A stretch of DNA of 28,008 nt, taken from assembly GCA_043816955.1 (NCBI GenBank), contig JBDRHL010000254.1, forward strand, positions 1-28,008. Direction: 5' to 3'. The notes beneath the pieces were generated by a model. The model was not told the DNA's origin. It searched no databases and was given only the letters and a program-made list of their open reading frames with translations. How positions within the stretch are numbered: position 1 is the stretch's first letter; the number at the start of each line of letters is the position of its first letter. Made by a program: the position numbers and the translations under genes. The DNA comes from JBDRHL01 sp043816955 (GTDB lineage Bacteria; Planctomycetota; Phycisphaerae; Sedimentisphaerales; CAYZTY01). This document shows, piece after piece, positions 23,701-28,008 of this stretch.

Positions 23701-25367
23701 AAGGCCTTTCCGATACTTTTAGTTGTTTTATCGGATGTATTTGTCTTGACGACTACGTCACCCAGCACTGTAAGTGTTCCTGCTGCAATAGCGCTAATCT
23801 CTACCCGTGAACCACCCAAAACCTGCATTGAACCTGTGGTAACATCACCGCCATTGACTGCGAGGATGGCGATCTGGCCGGGATTAGTGTCCTTATCGCT
23901 GCTATCCGCTATATAACTCTTGATATCCCCGACAACGATGCCACCGCTGCCTGCAAGCATGTAAATATTGCCGCCGCTATCGGTGCTGATCAAATCGGCA
24001 GGGTTAAGGGCGATAAAACCATTGTCGTATTTCGTTCGGAACGAAAGGTCACCGCTGCCGCCTTCAAGTCCTAAATCTCCATGAGCACTGCTTGCAAAGG
24101 AGGTTTGTACGCCATCTATTTTATACATTGAAATGCCGAAAAACGCCAGCAAATCAACATCAGTTCCACCCTGGGAAGTGGATTCGATCCAGTTCTCATA
24201 TACAACTTCCGGGGTAGTAGTACCTGATCCCGGCCTTAATGTTATATAAGGAGGGTCGATCAGGACTTTTCCGGCTTTTCCGTTTTGAGCAGATGCATCG
24301 ACAGTACCATCTATGATAAAGCTTTTGCCGCTGATCTCGACAAAGCCGCCATCTCCGCTTGTGCTTCCACCAACGGCCTCAATCAGAGCGCCGGTTTGGA
24401 AATCTGTCATACCCGGGGAGTACGCGATTACATCGCCGCCATTGCCGTTTGTCCCGGCATTAGCAGTGGTCAGGCTACCTGTCCCAAGAACAACTTCGGT
24501 TCCTGCGGTCAAGCTGATAGCTCCGGCGTCACCATTAACACCATCAGCACTGATAGTGCCTAACTGTTCAACGGTGCCTGAACCGCCATCAACCTTAACT
24601 GCACGGTTATCGAGGTCAAGAGCTCTTGAAAATATGTCACCGGCAGCTAATACTATCGTACCGTTTTCGGCGTCAATAGTACCTTGGTTTGTAACCTTGC
24701 CGATATCGGTTTCAACTCCGTCAGGAATTACAGCGGAATCCAGCTCAACAACGATTTCGCTGCCTTTTTGGCCGAGAAGCACTCTATCGCCGGAAAGCAG
24801 CATTACATAACCTCCAGGGCTGGTTATGGTACCTGCGTTGAGGACTTTCTTGCCAATAAGAGCAACGTTCTCAGCGGAGATATCACCGTAATTGATAACA
24901 GATCCAAATCCGCCGGAGAATTCATATCGGCCGTTCAAAAAGTCCTGGTTCGAGATATTAAGACTCGAAGCAACCAGCTGGGCAACATTGATAGCTGCTC
25001 CGCCACCAAAAATAACTCCGGCTGGATTGACGACAAAGACCCTTCCATTAGCCAAGAGGCTGCCGTCAAATTGGGTCGGGTTTCCGGAAGTAATCCGGTT
25101 CAATACCGCTGCATTGCTGCTGTTTTGCAGAAACTGCAGGATTTCATTCTGCGCGGTATCGAGACTCTGCCAGTTAATAATGGCATTATCCGAGGCAATA
25201 TCTACTATTGTCTGATTACCATTGTAATTGACGCTTACATCACCATGCTGAACGTCAGGCCCGCTGGGAGCAGCAACAGCATTGGTTGTGTAAAACAACA
25301 GTGCAAAAATCAGAAAATATATAACGGCCTCTTTGAAGTACATTTTCAGAATTTTTGTAGTACTCAT
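20715..25367 (-). CDS. TpsA-like two-partner-secretion exoprotein with cadherin/Ig-like repeats
   Basis: 1550-residue surface or secreted protein. AAGGAG lies 7 nt before the start. Seen in order: a signal peptide with a long basic N-region (to about 33); a haemagglutinin-type TPS domain (about 35-260) with LNRITSGNPTQFDGSLLANG and VNPAGVIFG, the variant of the family NPNG box; beta-helix-like sequence to about 715; a Pro/Asp/Glu-rich linker (about 722-765); then at least six cadherin/VCBS-like units (about 760-1370), each with FxYTP and DxFTYxVxD motifs. Three of these units are closely alike. Last is a C-terminal helical domain (about 1385-1550) starting GCPAVLEAAAAELGI and including CGACESLINYARILED. 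The TPS domain should be recognised by the TpsB encoded just upstream. Adhesion or matrix function is inferred. Confidence 0.9.
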   Translation of the reverse strand: MSTTKILKMYFKEAVIYFLIFALLFYTTNAVAAPSGPDVQHGDVSVNYNGNQTIVDIASDNAIINWQSLDTAQNEILQFLQNSSNAAVLNRITSGNPTQFDGSLLANGRVFVVNPAGVIFGGGAAINVAQLVASSLNISNQDFLNGRYEFSGGFGSVINYGDISAENVALIGKKVLNAGTITSPGGYVMLLSGDRVLLGQKGSEIVVELDSAVIPDGVETDIGKVTNQGTIDAENGTIVLAAGDIFSRALDLDNRAVKVDGGSGTVEQLGTISADGVNGDAGAISLTAGTEVVLGTGSLTTANAGTNGNGGDVIAYSPGMTDFQTGALIEAVGGSTSGDGGFVEISGKSFIIDGTVDASAQNGKAGKVLIDPPYITLRPGSGTTTPEVVYENWIESTSQGGTDVDLLAFFGISMYKIDGVQTSFASSAHGDLGLEGGSGDLSFRTKYDNGFIALNPADLISTDSGGNIYMLAGSGGIVVGDIKSYIADSSDKDTNPGQIAILAVNGGDVTTGSMQVLGGSRVEISAIAAGTLTVLGDVVVKTNTSDKTTKSIGKALICLIANEDVIVKDENPVISVEAHGQNFTTADICISAGYNVEIGGDAPDLGITASKDAKISALAKTSQADPANTADSKVVIHAGWNQDTPGTITIDDTLYNTLPGGDNSAFDITATAMVSKAGTKAEVDTSDTWVEDPRPEDEKDGSSKVWYDETGKTEDGVGTATIEMDNDEELPPDHPDSPCVDCPVPPFLPPEPAPPSVFDDSDTIGRTDTVNLDVMANDKDGDGNPLVGGTIADYTYTGSGTLVLKSDGTFDYTPSDTAVFVWDGSSAYAVFTDTFTYSAEDSEGRLSVNTATVTIYVHNLIPLLGSDSDSIHMSTAGTPTSSPFDLQGLITDDDGSGASLTIDLVSGSTGNGSVSLTDSTATYQPDNGYVSNGGSDSFQYKVVDNYIVDGDENPVVFTQTINITVTNALPTADGTTVGGHMGADVSGSVSFSDTPDGQAGGAVDTLIVNVIQPANGSVTFNTETGEFVYTPSDPTSIAGDSFTYSVTDGQQGSEPVVATIFINQSNAPPTAGGTTVNGHMGAPVPGSVTFSDTPDDQAGGAVDTLIVNVIQPANGSVTFNTETGAFVYTPSDPTSIAGDSFTYSVTDGQQGSEPVVATVFINQSNAPPTAGGTTVSGHMGAPVPGSVTFSDTPDDQAGGAVDPLTVQVESQPANGTLTFDPLTGAFTYTPTNSSYTGTDQFTYSVSDQQQGSVPVLALVIINLGNLPPVANNDAVSTSTNTPVSGNVLSNDFDQDFPAFLDPLRIVQVSDPVNGTVTYDPVTGAFTYTPDTGFAGEDSFIYYITDGEIIGGEIPADPVSAVVTITVTAPPVTPLLPPAPLPVVLPPEVEGCPAVLEAAAAELGITKETIQVSITNALATATNIQPCGACESLINYARILEDEGGSRMQALAQVFNEIAPSGIPFTPELAANIATTFNTRINEIDAPQYATALEYIDAFVGYIAVLEKDLGSPVGDSTAFAMEKHGANIFENDNPNIAAFVQARLAEEIGG
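21781..22374 (-). repeat. Two near-identical 297-nt (99-residue) coding repeats
   Basis: Units 21781-22077 and 22078-22374 are in register at exactly 297 nt and differ at few positions. The adjoining sequence on both sides (from about 21484 and to about 22671) belongs to the same family but is more divergent. Each unit encodes one module with HMGAPVPGSVTFSDTPDDQA and DSFTYSVTDGQQGSEPVV. Confidence 0.9.
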
Positions 25368-25380
25368 CGCCTTTCTCCTT

Positions 25381-25425
25381 TTATATGTGATACAACATTA
25401 ATATATTTTTCTCCTTAGAACACAT
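25381..25425 (-). CDS. Possible 14-codon ORF between tpsB and tpsA
   Basis: ATG at 25425 (minus strand) follows GGGAGGA with 5-nt spacing and encodes MCSKEKNILMLYHI. Its TAA ends exactly where the AAGGAG of the exoprotein gene begins, a layout suited to translational coupling. Just upstream CAGCCG (25442-25447) and CGGCTG (25455-25460) form a 6-bp hairpin. Coding status is unproven. Confidence 0.35.
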   Translation of the reverse strand: MCSKEKNILMLYHI

Positions 25426-25471
25426 ATATCCTCCCTGACAGCAGCCGCTTATACCGGCTGATAATTTTCAA

Positions 25472-27373
25472 TTACCATCTATACATCAGGCTAACATTCA
25501 CTCGCCCGTCACCTACGTCAGTGTCATCAGTTCTATTGAGGGGGTGACCATAGTAAACAGCGGCGTTAAAGTTGTCTCCAACCTCCACGAGCATTCCTAT
25601 GCCGAGAGAATACAGTTCTTGTGAAGGGTATTCCCCGGCCAAAGCATTTCTGGTTTCAGCTTTTCCATAATCAAAGAAAACAAGCGGAGCCACTTTTCTG
25701 AGCCAAGGTTTTCTCTGTTCTTCCGGTTTTACAGATCCCGTGCTTGATTTACGGGCCTGCTCGGCCTGGTCATGTTTAACAAGGTCATATTCATACTGGA
25801 AAGACCACAAAATACCGCCGTCTGCGACAATCTCGCTTTCTTCATATCCCCGAACCGAATACATGCCGCCAAATGTTGTCATCTGCGCAGGTACAAGTCT
25901 GTCTGTAGGCTTTATTAATCTAAATGATCCAAGTATGCGCTGGATTTTATCAGGGTCTATATACTGGTAATGAGAAGCATCAAAGGTTGTTATCGCGAAG
26001 TCCGTATCGGCTCCGGTTCTTGCGCGATTGAAAGCACTGCCGGCTGAAGTTTCGAAACTTTGCAAACGTTGGAATGAAAAAGTGGTATTTGACATATCAT
26101 CTTTATGGTATATATCGAAGCCAGCTCCCCACAGATCCATAGTAATGTCGGTACCAAGAACCGAAGCAAATATCGAAGGAGTAACTTTGCTTTTTATATG
26201 TCTCAATGAGCCACTAATATCGATAAACCAATTATTTTCCTGGAAGATATTTAGTTTAAGTATCCCACCGTAGAAGGAGCCGTTACCCAGGAAATCAATT
26301 CCGCCGCCGCCATCAACATCGAATTCACTTCGTCCTGCAAAGACATTAAGACGGAGTTTAGGGGTCCAGATAGGAACTTCGTAGCTACCGAATATTGAAT
26401 AGTTATTTTTCGGGCTTTCATCGATCGGCCCCTGGAGCATCAATGTCAGCCTGTCATCCCTGCCGGTCGTGTTGGTATTGATAATTCCAAATCTAGGCGT
26501 CCATTCTCTGTCCTTTGTGCCAGCGTTGTCAACCTGGAGAAAAAAGTGCCAGGGATTAACTTCATAAATGTCAAAGCTGACATCCAGAGTATCAGGCTCA
26601 GCGCCTGCAGAGACTTTAGAAGAAATATATCTATCGGGATTAAGGTTCAGAAGGTTTATAGTATCGTCCAGTTTTTCCATGTCGGCGACTTTGCCGCTTT
26701 TGATGGGCAGCCATTCTTCAAGTATCTCCCTGTTAAGATATCCCTGCTCAACCTTAGTGCTGTTTGAATCGAAGAAGTTTACGTTTACTTTCGAGAGTTT
26801 CGCTTCGACTATCCGGATTATCAAAGTATTATCTTTAAGTTTATTTTCACTGGTTATTGATTCGGAAGGGACAAAAACGTAAATACCGCCAAGGCCCTTT
26901 TTCTGGTAAGTGGAAAGGATATACTGAGTGAATCCAGAAATAGTACGGGCAGTGACCTCTCTGGGCCGGCCGGGGCCGGCTAAAATATCCTTAATGACAG
27001 TCAGATCGTATAGAAACATACTGTCAGCCCGTTCAATCGGGATATCAGAACTGTTGTATGTGTCCGGCAACTTTTTGATAAGGTCTTCAGTGGAGATCAA
27101 CTCGTTACCGGTTATTTTGATTTTTTCAACAGAGAAAGCAACAATCCCCTGAGGGGGCGTAATTTTTTCGGCTTCCTTGGGTACAACCGGTACTTGCTCT
27201 GCTTTTTTTGTTTCCTCGATTTCTTTGATGTCTTTGATTTCCTGAGGAGGTTCTATTGCGGGGGCTTCTGCCTGCTTTTTCTCGGCTGCGCTGCAAAAAC
27301 CCAGGCCAAAAGAAACCAGCACTAACCAAACCAAACCACATTTTGACAAGTTGTAATTGCTTTCTACTTTCAT
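25472..27373 (-). CDS. TpsB-family outer-membrane transporter (ShlB/FhaC-like)
   Basis: Exports the neighbouring exoprotein through the outer membrane. I choose the ATG at 27373 (GGAAGGG upstream, then a normal signal peptide LVWLVLVSFGLGFCSA), giving 633 residues. The frame is open to an ATG at 27484, but that adds 37 basic residues before the signal peptide. Seen: an acidic, Pro-rich linker (about 35-70), a POTRA-type region (about 76-275, opening FSVEKIKITGNELIS), and a 16-strand-type barrel starting PWHFFLQVDNAGTKDREW. The lid-loop motif VRGYEESE (about 505) corresponds to VRGF/Y of the Omp85 superfamily. The C-terminus VNVSLMYRW ends in an aromatic residue, as expected for a barrel. The gene lies 104 nt upstream of its presumed substrate on the same strand. 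Confidence 0.92.
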   Translation of the reverse strand: MKVESNYNLSKCGLVWLVLVSFGLGFCSAAEKKQAEAPAIEPPQEIKDIKEIEETKKAEQVPVVPKEAEKITPPQGIVAFSVEKIKITGNELISTEDLIKKLPDTYNSSDIPIERADSMFLYDLTVIKDILAGPGRPREVTARTISGFTQYILSTYQKKGLGGIYVFVPSESITSENKLKDNTLIIRIVEAKLSKVNVNFFDSNSTKVEQGYLNREILEEWLPIKSGKVADMEKLDDTINLLNLNPDRYISSKVSAGAEPDTLDVSFDIYEVNPWHFFLQVDNAGTKDREWTPRFGIINTNTTGRDDRLTLMLQGPIDESPKNNYSIFGSYEVPIWTPKLRLNVFAGRSEFDVDGGGGIDFLGNGSFYGGILKLNIFQENNWFIDISGSLRHIKSKVTPSIFASVLGTDITMDLWGAGFDIYHKDDMSNTTFSFQRLQSFETSAGSAFNRARTGADTDFAITTFDASHYQYIDPDKIQRILGSFRLIKPTDRLVPAQMTTFGGMYSVRGYEESEIVADGGILWSFQYEYDLVKHDQAEQARKSSTGSVKPEEQRKPWLRKVAPLVFFDYGKAETRNALAGEYPSQELYSLGIGMLVEVGDNFNAAVYYGHPLNRTDDTDVGDGRVNVSLMYRW

Positions 27374-27530
27374 AGTTCTTACCCTTCCCTGACGACTTGT
27401 TAACGTTCCGTATACCCGAATTACAGTAGAATATACCCCCTTCCCAATACTGCTAACATTGTTTAAACGCCGAATTAACCTCATAGTTAAACACGCTTAA
27501 AATCGCTTTTCTTAGAATATATTACAGTTG

Positions 27531-27559
27531 ATAATACCTAAGATCACGAAAAAAGTAAA
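27531..27559 (-). promoter_or_regulatory. Sigma70-like promoter of the TPS operon
   Basis: On the minus strand TTTACT, 17 nt, TATTAT (4 of 6 and 5 of 6 matches). It would give a leader of about 150 nt and a transcript covering tpsB and tpsA up to the terminator at 20661-20695. Confidence 0.5.
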
Positions 27560-28008
27560 CAAAAAAAATTTCAGCGGTCTCAAATTCTTTTTTGTCAACA
27601 ATGATATCTAACTGATTATAGGACCATAGGCTATATTTTTTTGATACCTATGGATTCAAGAAACCCACTGCTCATACACATTACCCCTGGATATGCGTGC
27701 TGGCGTTCAGGATTTACGACATCTTTTACCCTGTTTTTGTGCTATAGCTTTTTTAATTGTCTTGCTGCAGCTTATGAAGCTTGCTGTGCGAAGTCAAGAG
27801 GTTAGCCTGAATATTTCATAGGTTTTTCATATTTTTTGATGGACAAATAGCCTAACTGCTCATAGTATAAGGTTTTATGGCAATAACCATACCCAAGAAG
27901 ATAAGGCCATTATTAGGACAGACTGTAACACACAACCATTACTGTTTTCAAGTCTCGGTTCGAAGAAAATTCAAGGTGATTTCAAAGGCGGCAGTCTTAC
28001 TTCCGATG
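27560..28008. other. Intergenic sequence at the right edge
   Basis: About 450 nt with no supported gene. CCATAGG (27624-27630) and CCTATGG (27647-27653) form an inverted repeat with a 16-nt T-rich loop. CATAGG followed by TATTTTTT(T)GAT recurs near 27626 and 27819. On the minus strand a frame from the window edge (28007) to a TGA at 27948 could be the last 19 codons of a gene outside the window. It is too short to judge. Confidence 0.4.

Noticed and set aside
23032..23916. Long plus-strand open frames opposite the exoprotein gene
   Set aside because: They are shadows of the repetitive, codon-biased minus-strand gene; they have no Shine-Dalgarno, no recognisable domain and unusual Ser/Val/Pro-rich composition.
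27650..27805. 51-codon plus-strand ORF beginning MDSRNPLLIH
   Set aside because: No ribosome site, no family resemblance, and it lies in AT-rich intergenic sequence.

Overview
The window reads as a mid-GC, Gram-negative bacterial chromosome segment. It carries an outer-membrane secretin, a two-partner secretion (TPS) pair and many signal peptides. I suspect a Planctomycetota lineage (Phycisphaerae-like) because of the style of the pilin and secreted proteins, but no rRNA, tRNA or marker gene is present to prove this. No tRNA, CRISPR array or complete insertion sequence is visible.

Layout. (1) 1-1874, minus strand: a decayed type IIG (Eco57I-like) restriction-modification gene. It has lost its nuclease motif and is frameshifted just before the target-recognition part. 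(2) 2067-3876, plus strand: a well-formed sigma70-like promoter, a secreted protein with DUF11-like architecture, and a strong terminator. (3) 3897-18392, plus strand: a type IV pilus cluster in the order degenerate histidine kinase, pilB, pilT, pilC, two tandemly duplicated major pilins, two minor pilins, a large PilX/GspK-like protein, pilM, pilN, pilO, a ParA-type ATPase, a GspC-like inner-membrane protein and a PilQ/GspD secretin. It closes with a bidirectional terminator. (4) 18428-20342, minus strand: a secreted protein of unknown function and a secreted TPR protein. (5) 20661-27559, minus strand: a TPS operon. TpsB (POTRA plus barrel) is followed by a 1550-residue TpsA-like exoprotein that combines a haemagglutinin-type TPS domain, cadherin/Ig-like repeats and a Cys-containing C-terminal domain. 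(6) 27560-28008: no supported gene.

How the genes fit together. PilB and PilT would power pilus extension and retraction on the PilC platform. PilM/N/O and the GspC-like protein would form the inner-membrane alignment complex and PilQ the outer-membrane gate. The fibre would be the two PilA copies, perhaps tipped by the minor pilins and the PilX-like protein. No prepilin peptidase (PilD), PilP lipoprotein or PilY1 is in the window. The ParA-like ATPase and the kinase-like protein that lacks its phospho-acceptor His are non-standard members and may handle placement or control. The TPS pair is an independent surface-display system.

Most interesting observations: the second pilin arose by tandem duplication that also copied the last 36 nt of pilC, and a roughly 380-nt segment flanked by an 8-nt direct repeat now sits between that fossil and the pilin, bringing a promoter-like sequence, a mini-ORF and hairpins. 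Several leaders in the window hold very short ORFs with strong Shine-Dalgarno sequences. The pilus operon contains a pseudo-histidine-kinase and a ParA ATPase.
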